64,000 nucleotides of DNA from positions 309,718 through 373,717 of the forward strand of contig VYZB01000374.1 of NCBI GenBank assembly GCA_013397455.1, written 5' to 3'. Position 1 is the first letter of the stretch. The number at the start of each line of letters is the position of its first letter. Shown piece after piece: positions 14,511 through 28,000 of this stretch. The translations under genes and the position numbers were made by a program. This stretch comes from Crotophaga sulcirostris. Its lineage: Eukaryota; Chordata; Aves; Cuculiformes; Crotophagidae. Below the pieces are notes generated by a model. That model had not been told where the DNA came from. It saw nothing but the letters and a program-made list of their open reading frames with translations, and made no database searches.

Positions 14511-14549
14511 CTTAAGCAGAACTTGGTAGTAAGATGGTGCGTATTTTTC
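14464..14549. repeat. Perfect 86-bp palindrome (43-bp arms, no spacer)
   Basis: The left arm 14464-14506 and right arm 14507-14549 are exact reverse complements with zero spacer and no mismatch (checked base by base). The centre is the self-complementary octamer TTCATGAA at 14503-14510. Upstream, 14430-14466 is an additional direct copy of 14474-14510 and carries its own TTCATGAA, so the sequence is present three times (two direct, one inverted). Such a structure can form a cruciform or long hairpin and is typical of fold-back self-priming or template switching during replication. It does not resemble a known transposon end and has no flanking target duplication that I can see. Confidence 0.98.
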
Positions 14550-15135
14550 TTTCCTTTCACATTAACCATGGGCTAGACACACAGTTCCTAATAAACGAGA
14601 TTCTGATCCTGTTCTAATAACTTTGTTGTTTGATTAAACACCGCATGCAGTAATTTCCTGGACACTCTCTAGGAAAAATACTTATTTTTTAATCATAGCA
14701 GTGCATAGGAGCCCTGAGCAAGGCTCTGTTGTGCTGGTTGGTGTACAAATATGCAAGGTAAAGGTCCCCGCGAACACAAATGTTACACATCTGGCCTTGG
14801 GTAGAGATCAGAGTAGAAGGGAAAACAAATCCACAGTGAAATTCTAGATTGATATTGGCAAAGTGAAAACTGTAAAATGATAATTTCCCATCTAGTGATC
14901 CTTTTGTAGCTATCTCCTACTTTTTTTTTTTTGGTTCAAATTAAATTAACCGTAAAGCTCCTGTCTTCTATTAACTAGTCATTATAAGAAAGAACACCCA
15001 TTCCACAATAAAGGTAGAAACAATCACTTGGCATGAAGTGTTTTGCATTTGTGCTAGGTAACAGAGTATTTGAATAGGAAAAGGAGTCTGTAACTCAACA
15101 TCTATTCAGGTATACTCATATTTAATATTTCCCAG

Positions 15136-15219
15136 AAGCTGGAAGGCAGCAGAGTGCATGCACTAAGCTAAGTATGAAAAGAAAAAGAACCTGTGAAAAG
15201 GCTATTGCTCAGCTACCAG
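15136..15219 (+). other. Exon-like segment, 84 nt (hypothetical)
   Basis: The acceptor is TTTAATATTTCCCAG and the donor is CTACCAG|GTAAGAAG, the latter strong. The only open frame starts two bases in and leaves one base. Its lysine- and arginine-rich part reads SMKRKRTCEKAIAQLP. The next exon-like segment starts only 132 bp downstream; joining the two in this phase meets a TAA four full codons after the joining codon. That would fit a terminal coding exon or a non-coding spliced RNA. No homology is recognised. Confidence 0.15.
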
Positions 15220-15351
15220 GTAAGAAGCTTTCACAACTCATATTTTGAAGTGAATGTTATCAGTCTCATCCATAAAATGATTAAAATCTTTGTTTTGAAA
15301 GCTTTTGGAACTCAGTTTGGCATTTTTCTACTAATTTCCTTTTCCTTTCAG

Positions 15352-15375
15352 TCATGCCAAGCTCATAATTTTAAG
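15352..15375 (+). other. Microexon-like segment, 24 nt (hypothetical)
   Basis: The splice signals are unusually good. A branch-point-like TACTAAT lies at 15329-15335, a nearly pure pyrimidine tract (TTTCCTTTTCCTTTCAG) leads into the segment, and AAG|GTATGT follows it. The 24-nt segment has a length divisible by three and is open in two frames (SCQAHNFK in the first). In vertebrates, in-frame microexons of 3-27 nt are common in neuronal genes. Without a flanking gene model the frame cannot be set. Confidence 0.22.
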
Positions 15376-17506
15376 GTATGTTAGGTGCACAAAGGTAGTA
15401 TGAGCACCTGACTCCTGCACCCTGCTTTGATATTTTCAATGGTTTAGAAAAAAAGAATTTTTAGCTCAGTTCTGTGTTTAATTAATGAAGTCCATCCCAA
15501 ATTCTTTGAAGGACATATGATGCTCAATAGCTGAGGAAATAGATTTTGATCTTTGTACTGTAACAATGTTTTCTAGAATTTTTAAAAATGATTACAACAA
15601 TGCATTTGAAGGAGGGGAGTAAAGTATTTAACTTTTAAGTTTGCCTTCATGTAATGTTTACTCATTGTATCTTCCTGTTTTCTGATTACATTGTCACCAG
15701 CTCTGAGATTTCCAGTAGTGTTTGTTTATCTGGGTTTTGACTGACCGTTTCTTTTTAATAGGCTCTTGGGAAACATGCTTCCTCTATATGTTTTCAAATA
15801 CTGCTTTTCCTTGTTTTCTTTTTTTTGGGGGGTGGGGAGAATCAGAATTTTCTGCTGATGTTATTGTAATTATAATTAAAAAACCCTCTGAAATATTACA
15901 GCTTATTGGAAAATACAGAAACAAAATTACAAACATAAAGAAAGTAAGGAAGTCTTCCTTCCTTGAGCAGTGATGCTTTCCAAAGTTGTCGTAGCCACGT
16001 AGGGATACTGCAGTTATTTTCATAGGTTCATTCTTACGTATTTACTGAGGCCTTCTGTAAGCTAATAAACCAGAATGGTTTAGCAAGGAGAACTTTAAAA
16101 GAGGGTAAAATGGTGGAAGAGACTTCAGTGATCTAAGGAAGATTGAGGTTATTCCAACCTGTCTTGCTCAGGTATCCAATGCTGAATTATTCAATATGGG
16201 TGGAGCTGCAGCCGTGAGGAATGCATGAATTTCCTTTTTGATGATGAAAACGTAGACTGAAAAAAAACCCCCATTTCTTGCTGAGATTTTGCACAAGTGG
16301 TGTTTAAGGCTGACAGTCACAAGAGTCAGTGTAAGAGCTCACTAAGTAAGGGCATTTGAAAAGGGAAACCAGCATAACTGGCTAAGAGAGACAGAGTGTT
16401 TCAGTTTGCTTCAGGAAAAAAATATTCATTTGCTTATGTGGTGCAGTAATAAGCTTCTAGCGGATGAATTGCAGGCTGAATGACAATTTGTTTCCATGCT
16501 GAATGCAGTGATCCATCCAACGTCTTCCATCATTCTGGATTCCTGGCAGAAAAAGCTTTTTGTGTGTTCCAGGGCTTTCTTAGTTCACAATGCTTAAATG
16601 TTATTTTTTGGGTACTTCGGAGATTTTCTGCTGATGCAAAAAACACCATTAGGAAAATATAAATTTGGATCTACTTTAAGGAAAGCTGGAAGTAGGCAGA
16701 ATTTATTGAGCAGCTTTTGAACTCAAATCAGTGCTGTAGTGCTGTTTACTCCAGCAAAGCTATCTTGTTTTATGATAACTGAATGTCTGATGTTATGTTG
16801 TTGTTTTCAACTTTTCTGAGGATTACTAAATATTGATTCTGAAATTATTTTTCTATCTGAGTGCTCCTTCCCTTGCCGTATAAGAAAAAACCAAAACAAT
16901 GTTTACAGAATACACACAGGTTTTGACAGATCTTTATCCTAATTTGTAAAGATTTTTATCATTAATTTAAAGTAACTTTCAAAACTACATGTGATAATTT
17001 AACTGAAATAGATTATTTCTTCCACTTAAGCTATTCAATGATTTGCTTTAGTCTGTTCATATCAATCACCAGACAAGTAGAGTTCATCAAGATGTTCTGA
17101 TTGATTCTTCTGCATTGATTGGTTAAGATCACTGAGGTGGAGGAAACATAATGGTGTGTATTGGTGTAAAATAAATAAATATCCCTAGAATATGACAGAA
17201 CAAATACATTTATATTACTATTGTGGAGTTACTATCTGTTGCTTAGTTTTAAGTCCAAGAGGCTTCTTATTCAAAACTCTGTACTGGACTTTAATATATT
17301 CTAAAAACTTCATTGGTCTTCTCATTCTTTGAAATAAATCTATTAGGAGAGAAAACATTGAAGTCCGAGAAAAACCTCATGCAAGCCAGTTCTGAGTTTG
17401 GTGGCTGGAGAAGCAAATGGAGTTTATCATATATACATAGAGAGAGTTCAGTCTCTATTTTTCATTACTTGTGAATGTCATGGATGTGACATTGCTCATG
17501 ACTAAG

Positions 17507-17575
17507 ATCATAGAATCATAGAATGGTTTGGGTTGGAAAGGACCTTAAAGATCATCTCGTTCCAAGCCCCCGTAA
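17507..17575 (-). mobile_element. CR1 LINE, 3' end fragment (minus strand)
   Basis: The complement of the CR1 3' end is seen here: two octamers reading ATCATAGAATCATAGAAT, then GGTTTGGGTTGGAAAGGACC and AGATCATCTCGTTCCAAGCC. On the minus strand this gives the ATTCTATG octamer tail, unlike the ATACTGTG tail of the copies at 49.7 and 56.4 kb, so it belongs to a different CR1 subfamily. Only about 70 bp are recognisable and the 5' limit is approximate. Confidence 0.92.
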
Positions 17576-19021
17576 GAGAGCATCAAGAATGAAACAGAAT
17601 TCTAATTCTTCTTTGAACTTTGATTAATAATTTCCCATTCTTTCCCCTTCTAATATTAAAATCTTGATTGTCCATAATTTGAGGCGGAGAAACATATTGA
17701 GTACTATGGAAAAAGGAGGATTTTCTTATTGATTTAACTTTAACAGCGACCTTTTCACAAGTAGAGGGTACTATTTGGCAGAGTAAGTAAACAAAGTAGA
17801 AGTTCCTGTAAGGACCAAAGGGGCAGTTCCTCTTGCAAATTTAGTATTTATTTTTTTGTTGACCTGAGGGAAGCATACATTTAGTTTAATTATGCACTGC
17901 ACAAACCATTAATGCTCTTTGTGCAAATCAGAGGACTCTTAAACTTTTACTGCAGCATTCATAACTTTTAGGGAGCTAACCAGCAACAATAATTCAATCA
18001 CTTTGCATCTACTTGCATTTTGAGAACAAAGAGTGCTTTCCTTTTATTTAATTAAAAAAAAAATTGAGCTTTTCCCCCTTTAAGGGAAGAATCATATTGA
18101 GTAAGGTTTCAAAGCCCTGTAGAGGCTTGCTTTTTGGTGTTTTGCTTTAATGGAAGTCCCATAGTTAGAATTTCCCTTTGATTTGATAATGCACACAAGA
18201 CTTATATCCTGTTCTAAGAAACATAAGTATTTGTAAAATGCCCTTAATTAATAAATTTATGTTTATGTACTACTTCTGAAAGGAAGCATATTTACTTAAA
18301 TGCCCATGTTTAGATTTATCAAGTTGTATTTAGGCACAATCTAAACAAAGCAAATGAACCCTCCTCCCCAGCAAATAACAAAACTTTATTGCATGCATTT
18401 TTTTTCCCTTATTAACTATTTTACATAATGTTTGTAAAGAATGCAATTGCATTTGGTTGACCAGCCTGATGTTAATTATTCTTGTGGTGGTTGCTGTTGG
18501 GATAACCTTTGGTACCAGCTCGTAAAAATACTTTGGGAGAGGAATACTTTTCTTTCCAAGTGCATGCACTTTGATTAAAAAGTAAGCAAAATTCAAAAGG
18601 ATGAATGCACTCAAATAACTCATGGGGTCTTCCCTTTTTTTTGTTCATGGAAATGTATTTATACATCTATAAATGCAAACATTATTTTTTATGTTTTTTT
18701 TTTGTATAGAATGTATGTTTTTTTGCTGGAATGTGTGGAATGCCTGCTTGAAACTTTACTGGGAATAAAGCTCAGGTCACTTCAATAGAGATTTTCCCAA
18801 GTACAAACTCAGAGCCTAAACCTAAACTCTTTACCTCCGTGACCACTGCCCTTTTTTAAAGTGTGAAAGTTGAACAACAGGTACCTATATCCTCATAGAG
18901 GTAAAATGTGACCGACAGAGTCAGCAGTTTTTTAAATTGTTGTCATTGATGGAAGTGCAAAGACAGAGATCCATTGTAAGCTTGAGTGAGCAGGTTGGAC
19001 AGTAGAAATATGATATCAGTT

Positions 19022-19063
19022 CTGAGGTTGCCCTCAGTATTGGTGTGTTTTGTATCAAAACAC
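19022..19063. repeat. Two adjacent short perfect inverted repeats
   Basis: CTGAGG-TTGC-CCTCAG (19022-19037) is followed 7 bp later by GTGTTTTG-TAT-CAAAACAC (19045-19063). Each has perfect 6- and 8-bp arms. No T-run terminator logic applies in a bird nuclear genome, and this may be chance. Confidence 0.7.
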
Positions 19064-22000
19064 TGACCTGGGTAGTCTAAGGTTCAGAAATTTCCTTCAA
19101 AAGCTAAACCTCTTACTTTTTGGCAAGTGCCTTACTTTCAAGTGACTTAATCTAGTAGATTTGCTCTGTATTGTTAGGATGCAGCCTATATCCTCCTAGG
19201 CTTCCAGCTGAAGTTTGCAAGGACTGTGAGAAATATGATGACATTAAATTTTAGGTAAAGAGCTTCAATAGATTTTAAAAAAATGATCCACTTGAAAATG
19301 TGTTTTTACATATTAGGGCTCTACAAAATAATTTCTTTGTTAAAATGGAAACAGCATAAAAATGTGCTACTTCACATTTTTACCTAGGACTTTTGACAGA
19401 TTAAAACAGCTTTTGGGGCAGAAATGTGGTGAACAGTGAACCTCTTCCCTTCCAGAAAAGTTTCTTTTAATTGGCTGATAAATCCACATCCAGATGCAAA
19501 ATTAACTACTTCAAGCCCAGGTTGCTTCCTACACGATGTAGTGGTTACATACTCGATGTTGAAGATTGGAATTTCAAATGATGCCTGGAGGGACTAAAAT
19601 AGAAACCAGTGCAACTACAAGACTTAATTAAAATCTGCCTTCAACCACTCATAAACACTGTTAAATTAGGTTTAGACAGATGGGAAAAATTATTATTATC
19701 ATTATTGTTAGGGGAAAAAGATACTATTGTGAAAATTAACATTTTCCCTTGTCTCGTCTCCATTTGTAAATCCTGTACCAATAGAAATCCCCACACTAAA
19801 CTTCTCTGTAATAAATAACTTGTCAGCAAATTTTTTGTGGGATTGCAACAGCATGGCAAAACATCTATTACTTAAAAAAAAAAATTTCACAGAGAAGAAA
19901 GGATTAAATTTCCCAAATATTGTCATAACTTACATTATTTGCAATTCAATAATTGCTACAGAGGCAACTCAAAATTACAGAAAAACTTAGCAACAGTCTT
20001 TGTAGATAAGGAATATATGTGGAGACATTGTCTCTTTTCTTAACAAAGAAAACAGGATTAATAATTATAGTCCAGATTTTTCAGCTCACTATGAGTCTTT
20101 ACAGAGCTGCCAGTCCAAAGCAGATCTGCTTGGTGTTTTACTTCAGGTTTTGTCAGAGTGTGAACCCATACTAGAATGGGAAGCTTTCATGATTCCTCTA
20201 CATTTTAGGCACAGAGGAACTGAAACAAAACATACTCCTGAAAATCTTTTTACAACTTCTCACAGCAAATAAGTGTAAAGACCTTTTAACTGTAGTAGTT
20301 CTACAATAGTGGAAAATCAAAAAAGGTGTGAGGAACCCTTATTTTTCCACAGTAATTTTGGGCCATATTGAAATAAGGGTTGTCCACCAGAAGAGCTGTC
20401 CTGCAACTGTGTATTATCGTGAGGGGATTAAAATTGTGAAGGTTTACAAAATGTCTAGGGGAGTGAAAATGTATTTTATACATGCACACACCTATATACA
20501 TACACTTGGCAAAAATGAGTTTTCTCTATCTTTTCCTTAGAGCTTTGCATTTATTCAGTACTTTGCTGTGAATTCAGCATCACAACAAAGAAACCTTTCT
20601 GTGGCTAGAGGGAGGAGGCAGTTGCTTGCTCTTCTTTAGCCATTAGCTGCAGCCAAGGTGCCTTTCAGGAGGAAAGGATGACAGATAGGTAATGTCCCCG
20701 CTATCAGATCTGCCGTCATGGGCTACACTTGTTGGGGGACAGCAGGAGACAGAGTGCATGGGGATCCAGGTGCAGCTTTTCCAGCGCAGTAGTAAGATGA
20801 ATGCACCTATTGTCACTGCTCCCCTACTTTTCCATAGCCATTAGTATGACAGTGCTGGAATTGATTACCTGACATAAGACCTGTTCTGAAATTTTTCTCT
20901 TTCTTGAAGCTGTCCTTTGAGCTTTTCAACAGTGTATGGTTATCTGCTGTATCAATACACTGGTCTTTCTAGTTCCAGCTGTGCTATTCTTGTAGTGGCA
21001 GAAGATTTTATGTATTTGTAACAGAAGGAGACAATATTTAGGTTTGATAGCTGTGTTAATGGCTGTGCATGACAATGGTCTGTCATAATAGTGACGGTTA
21101 GGACGACGTTTATCAGGGTAAGGAGAATTATCAGTATCATTTAAATCATCAACATACTTTGCGTGTTAAAAGTCTTTATTTTACTTAAATATTTCCCACT
21201 GGATGCACTATCCAAAATGAAAAAGAAAAGAGTTCAGTAGTTCCACTTGAGATGATGCTACGTATCATACACACATGCATTACACAAATTAAGGACACTG
21301 GACTCAAGAGCAATCCATAATAGAATGGCCAGATCATGAAAAAGTAATTTTGCTTTCATTCTAATAACTTCCTGAAAAATATTGACTCCTTCAAAGACTA
21401 CTGGGAAATATTTTTGAATTTAATTATGTTTTTAGGCTTTACTTTATAACAATTCATCATCTCATCAATCCAACACATTTGGGGATATACTGGAAGAAAT
21501 ATTAAGTGCTTATGTAGCATCCACAAAATATTGCCATATTTCCCATATAAAATTTCCCCTTAACTTATTCTCCTACATTGGCAGGTGTTACTGGCAGTTG
21601 AATGTATTTATGAAAATGTATTTTGCTTTTTATTTGAAATTTATTTTATTTACTACTGTTTTTAATATCATGCCTACTTTCTTAAGGCGAAGTGGAAAAG
21701 AAATGTTTACCTAGCTCAATAACTTACTGTTAGCCACAAGTTTTATAGCAAAAGGTGACCATTTAATCCATGTTGATACTTGTTTACATGCTTGTACTTA
21801 GGGAATCAGTTTCTAAGTGTATAAGTAATTTTGTATATTCCCATTTGTGGGACATACTCCAGCAAATTTGAAGATGGAATAGTGTGGACTTAGCTTTAAG
21901 GCTTTTTGCTTCTAATTTAAAACAAATAAACAAAAGAAAATCCTACATCAAAGTATAAGGCAGCTTTTTTAAATGGATGTGGATAGAAGTATCTGGACTT

Positions 22001-25000
22001 TTATCTTTTGACTCTATATTTATGATTTTATGAAAATGTTCACATGCTAAAATTACTCAATGTTGTTGAATATTTTTTTATCCCTCAAAGAATATGGAGA
22101 GAAAAATACCTTTAAGAAAAAATGTCTTTAACTTTATCACAAAAATTTAAATAATCAATGTGAGAAACCGAGCGATGTAATATTTAGATGAACTTTTACC
22201 ACAAAGATGATAACACTATGATAATTTTCTACCTTCAGAAATAACAACAACCAGTCAAAATGATGTTATGTTATGTCTTATATGTGGTATGTACTCCCAA
22301 GCATGATAGTTGATGAAATTTTCAGAGGCAAAGTTCATCATTGTGAACTTAATGAAATCCCTAATGCTGCTAACAATACTTTCTATTATTCCAAAGAATT
22401 GCATGAACCCTGGTCATGCATAGCTCTGATTTATGACAACATTCATATTTATAATGCTTGTTAGTCATTCAGAATTGTTTGTTTGGGCAAACTGTTAATG
22501 CCAAACTAGTATAATTTTATTGATGTAATTATTTCTTTCATTATAGAAGTGCCTGAAAGCATTTGTGTAGTTTGAGTTATATTAGCATTCTGTTCTAAAA
22601 CCCGTATTTCAAGGATTTATAAATTAGCAGTAAAAATTTGCTCCAAGCTAAATCTTGATATATAAAGCGTGAAGAATGTATGTAGTTTTGGAAAAGTTTC
22701 AGAAGGCTTAGTATGGTTTCCCTTCCCTTTCCTCCAAGATACTGTTACTTCTGAGAGGTGGGCAGAAAGCCTGAAAGAAAGGTATTAACATGGGTATGCT
22801 TGAATATATGGAGATGAGAAAGTGGTTTTCAGCTTTGAAAGGAAGGAATGTTATCTTAATCTAAATCCTTAATTTAGCCCTTTGTGATGTTTGTTTTCAC
22901 TTACGTGTTGAGCCAAATAAAGTAGCTAGTATGCTTCACTTTTGATAGTGGTCATTCAGAAAGGGCCATGACAGACTCAGAATTGTGGAATTTAAGTTTC
23001 ATCCATGTGCTAACATCTGAAAAACTGGATCTGAAGGCATGAAGGTGTCTTCTCATTTAAAATGTTCAATATCTCAGTACAACTTATTGACAACTGTGGG
23101 AAGAAACGTGTGTAAATAAAGAGCAGTATGAAAGCTATAACATGATTCAACATCGAGGAGGCATAGTACTCATTATTGGGTTTGATATGATAAAGGAGAA
23201 AATTCTGTCAAGTGTTAAACGTTTTTTAGTTAAATCCTGTAACTGAAATACGTTACATACCTTGGGGAATGTTAATTTAGGATACACAGGGAATTTACAC
23301 ATTTCATTAATATGCATAATTTTGTGAAATCGTATGTATAATTTTTGAAATCAGATTCACACTAGATAGAATCTTTCCCTTTAGCCATTTATGAATAGTG
23401 TACGTTTTGCTGTGAGGAATTCAGTAAGGTGGGGATCACTTTACACAGTGAGGGAGAGCTGGGCATTGTTTCTGAACACAGGATGCTCGTTTCGCCAATG
23501 CAACACCCATTACGTGCATCCTTTTTGGTCTCTCTTTGTTATTCTACTACAACTATCCATTGATTTGTTCCATTCTGAAAAGTGATTGACCACACCACTG
23601 TGAGGGCGTATACCGGTCACTTCTCAGTCATTTCCAGAGTGAATGTGCTAAACTCAATGTATGAACAGGTTGGCTGGGTTTTAATTTGCTGTCCCTCCGA
23701 ATTATCTTTGGTACGGGAGACAAGCTGCCTTCCAGTGGAAAATTGTCAGTGACAGGAGTTCTGGAGGCCAGATTTCACCCCGGCTTTATCTCCTCCTGTT
23801 CAGCAGCATTGAGGGTCTGCTAAGCACCAAGACCATAGTGGATATGTGGTTGGAAAGAAAGGGGTCTTAAAACCATTTTCCACTGTCATACAGGGAATTC
23901 TGCCACCTTCTGCCAGAGCTGAGGGTGGGCCAGGAGCAGTTGTACCTGCTGGAGCTTAAGACAATAGCTCTAATAAGCATAGTGGATTGGTTAAATGGTT
24001 GCTTTGATTCCCCCCTAAAAAGGCAGTGGCAACTCCTGAGAAAAAAGATATGCATCATGTCGAGAAAGTTTCTTTTCTCTTTTGTTACTGTCTATTATGC
24101 CTGCTGTTTGGAATGTGTAAAATGAGTCTGACAAGCTTGATATGTGCCAAAAACCAGCATGCCCACTGGTGGGAAGATTATCATCACTCAGATATAATAA
24201 AAAGCTTCTAGAAAAGTGCCTCTAATGATGGGCTGCTTTTCTGGCACTGACAGGGATTTCTATTTATTTTAGCAACACCCGCTAGCACCACTGCAGCTAC
24301 AGGCCTATTGGCATTTTCATTTGAAATTCATTTCAGGACTTCATAACTCAGCTGGAAAATTTGCTTTGAACTCAAAAGCTGCATAGAAGACTTTATAAAG
24401 ACTTTTTTTTCTTGTGTTTTTGCATTGAGAAAGAGTAAGCTATTTAGTCAATAATAAATAAATGGGGAGAACCAAAACATGTTAGCTACTGGGAATTCCA
24501 CCCAGGAAAACACATACTTTGTGTTTGATGTCACCATCTGAAATCCAGAACTGTTTATAAGTACTTGGTGAATCTGGGTTGAGTGCTGTGGTGCTTCACC
24601 CTGTAGAATTATATTCCGTATGAGCTGAAAATGTGCTAAAAGGCACAAATGTGTGGCATTTTCCTAGTTTTCCATCTCAAAAGCACATGTGATTGTGAAT
24701 TTAACAGTTAAAATTTCGGATTTTGAATATTATAATCACTGTTCATAAGTAACTGTCATGTTTTATTTTGGATCCTGACTGACTGCTTTGTTTGCAGCAG
24801 TCAAACACGTTATCTTAAGTGACTTGACTGTTTTATTTTTTTTTTTTTGCCCTTGTGTTCACTAGGAAGTAAACAGACATTTGCTTTTGGAACTCTGATT
24901 ATCACATACAACATTATCATAACCTATCTAAATTTCCAAGTAATACTCAGATACTTTTATTATTAGAAGCAATTTAAATTGATACAATTCTTTTGCACTC

Positions 25001-28000
25001 AAGGAGAAAAACATTATACATGAGTCTATTTGTCTATTTGTTTTGTTGTGTACTTTAGACCAATTGAGTGTGCAAAGTAAAGTCAACTTAAATGATAAAC
25101 AAATATGAAACTAATTATGTGATTGCATGATTCAGTGAAAAGCAAATTTTGATTTAATATGAGGATAAGGGCAGCAAAAATATATTCCCATGGAAGGCAT
25201 GTCTATGCATAAATAGGATATAGGGACTCCATAAACAATAACATATACAATATGATGATATTTTCAGATTATGTTTAACTTATTTATGAACAGGGACTTA
25301 CACTCTGATTAATGTTTTAAACTTCTTTAATATACAAACATTTGACTCAGATTTTCCACCAAATCTACTTGTTAGCATAGAATTTGGTTGACAGTATTGA
25401 CAAAAATCTGCGGCATGCTTACAGTACTTGTATGATGCCTAGAGTGAAAACAGCCATATGGAATTCTAGCTAGAATGGGCTGAGACCAAAAATATTTATT
25501 GTTCCTGCTGATTGCACTGGTAAAGAAAATTCACATGATGCTGACAGCTGTATATTTTTGTTCTATATACAACCACAAACGTGAGACAAGACCATCTTGG
25601 TGTTGTAGTGGAGATTCTGGAAAAGGTTTCTTCATCCACACACATAATCAGGAGGAAGTTGCACCCTTCCTCTGCTTCCCTGTGTATTATATTCTTGTCC
25701 TCAGAAGAATTTCTCTTCAGCCAAATCTGAGTCTGGCATTTCAAAGAGGTACAAGTATGTAGCATTATCACCAGATGAATAAATTCAAAGGCTATCTATG
25801 CTAACGTGTGACCATCGACACTCTTTCTGGAACAGTAAGAGAATGCTCTTGAACAATGAATTATTTCATTTGCAGGGTGATAGATTAGAAATAAAATCAA
25901 TACTGGTCATCAAAAGAGACCCACCTCCCCAGCTACTTTTCAGGAACGTGTTTGCAGATGCATTACTAGAGCTATTCAGATGATGAAAAAGACAGTTACA
26001 TAAAGAGGATTTCAGTAAATACTTTATATACACTTACTGCATTAAATGAGATCTACTATCTATGTGCTATTGAAATTTACAATAACATAAATAGCCTTAA
26101 AATCTTATATTTAAGTAGTGCCTCTCGACAGCTTCTTGAAATGTTATCCATTAAAACCTTTTAAACAATGGAAAAAATATTGCCATCATATTGCCATCAT
26201 ATAATCACAGCAAAAATAATTTTAAAGTAAAATTCATGTAGATACAAAAGAATAAAGTTTAAGAGAATTTGACTCTTTTAAGTGTTGAAATTTGTTAACA
26301 TATTAAAAACACATTGCTCAATTTAGAAAGAGATCAAGGTTAAGAAAAGGTAGACCCTTAAGACATATTTCTCTCAATTTTTAGCTTTGTTGTACAGTTT
26401 ATATGAAAATGGTCACACAACGATAGGTCCCCTGGTACCTCAGCCTTCCTAAGTGTGCACAGCTTTTTAAGTCAATCAGTACGGACATCGCATTCACGTT
26501 GTTGCCACTAGATCTTGGGAAAGGGCTGCCACTTCTGACATTGTGTTTTCTCTGTGGAGGTCTTGTGCTTTCTTACATTAGTAGATAATTTCTACTGGAT
26601 TTGGAAGAAGGCGCTGGAGAGTTGTTTCTAATATACAGGCTTGTCTTGGGGATTAAAAGTTCCTGTATGGATCCAGCACTGGTAGAGTTTGCTAGTTAGT
26701 TGTCTGAGAGGTAGCAGTGCTCCTTTCAGATGGTTACCTTCCTCACCCTCTGGTCTTCAAGGGGGGGTTATAATTTTCACACGTTCTGAGGAATGGGGAC
26801 ACTTAATGTGTCTCAATAGGATAGCTATAAAGTTATATTCCTGGAAGGCACATTCTTTAGCTTTAATTAAAGTGCAGTGAGATTAATTGCTTTCAGGGAA
26901 AACCAATATAATGGCACTCATTGACCTCTTGTATAACCCAGGCCACAGAGCTTTGCAATAGTTCACACATACTGCTCTTAACTTCTGGCCAGGGAAAACG
27001 TGCCTCTCATTTGAAGTCTGTTGATGATGAACATTTCACATAGGTCTTTAGATAAACTGTTCTCGTTGTTCATTATATTCACTAACAGTGAACATTAATT
27101 TCCAGTCTAATTTGTTTTTCTTATTTCTGGCCTTTACACCTTATCATATCTTCACCTACTCATAGCAGAAACCTGGTCACTCCTAAAGTACTTTCACACC
27201 CTGACCAAATCACCTCTAAATCTCCCCTTTGATGAATTTGAATTTGCAAAGTTTCCCATTGAGAGAAATACAACCTATATACATCTATATATACTTAAAG
27301 AGTATGATTTGACAAAACCAAACCAAGATCCTTCAGAGAATTGAAGCATTTTGTTTGGAATTTGAGAAATCTAAACGCCCTTAATGCTTTACATATTTTA
27401 AATATGATTGTTTTTCCTGACTGTTGATTATATTTTCTCTGGAAATGTTTGTGTGTGACGAGGAAAGCAAATATAATACCATAGTATCTATTATATTCTT
27501 TCTCTTAAAAGTTACTCCTGTCTCTCCTTTGAAACTTAGGACTTACTCATTTCGTAAGTGAAGACTGCACAATGCCTTAAGAGAGAAGGTGAAGAAGGCA
27601 TGGAGCTGAGCTCTGAGGTGCTAAAGAAGACCAGAAAGCCAATTATACGATAACAGCTTGGTTTGTGATTAACTTTTCACATTACAAACTAAGCAAAACA
27701 ACTAAACAAAAAGGAACATATTTCTGAGCATCTTACTAAAATAATTTGCTTCAAAATATCTGTTTTCAGTTTGTTTCCTCTTCTTTCCCTCCTTTCGGAC
27801 ATGATGTGGAAACTGAGACCCAGAAAAGCTGTTCAATTACAGCACACTTATCAAAACTATTCTGAACAGCCCTAGTGGATTGGACACAAAGACATAAAAT
27901 TGTGCATATGCAGGGCTAACATTTCAGTCCTTCTGATAAGGGTTGCTAGGAACTTTAATAATCCAAACTCAATATGATGTTTCTTTCTGTTCCTACAACA

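Noticed and set aside
16238..16262. Possible C/D snoRNA boxes (TGATGA and CTGA)
   Set aside because: The boxes are only about 15 bp apart, far too close for a C/D snoRNA, and there is no terminal stem.
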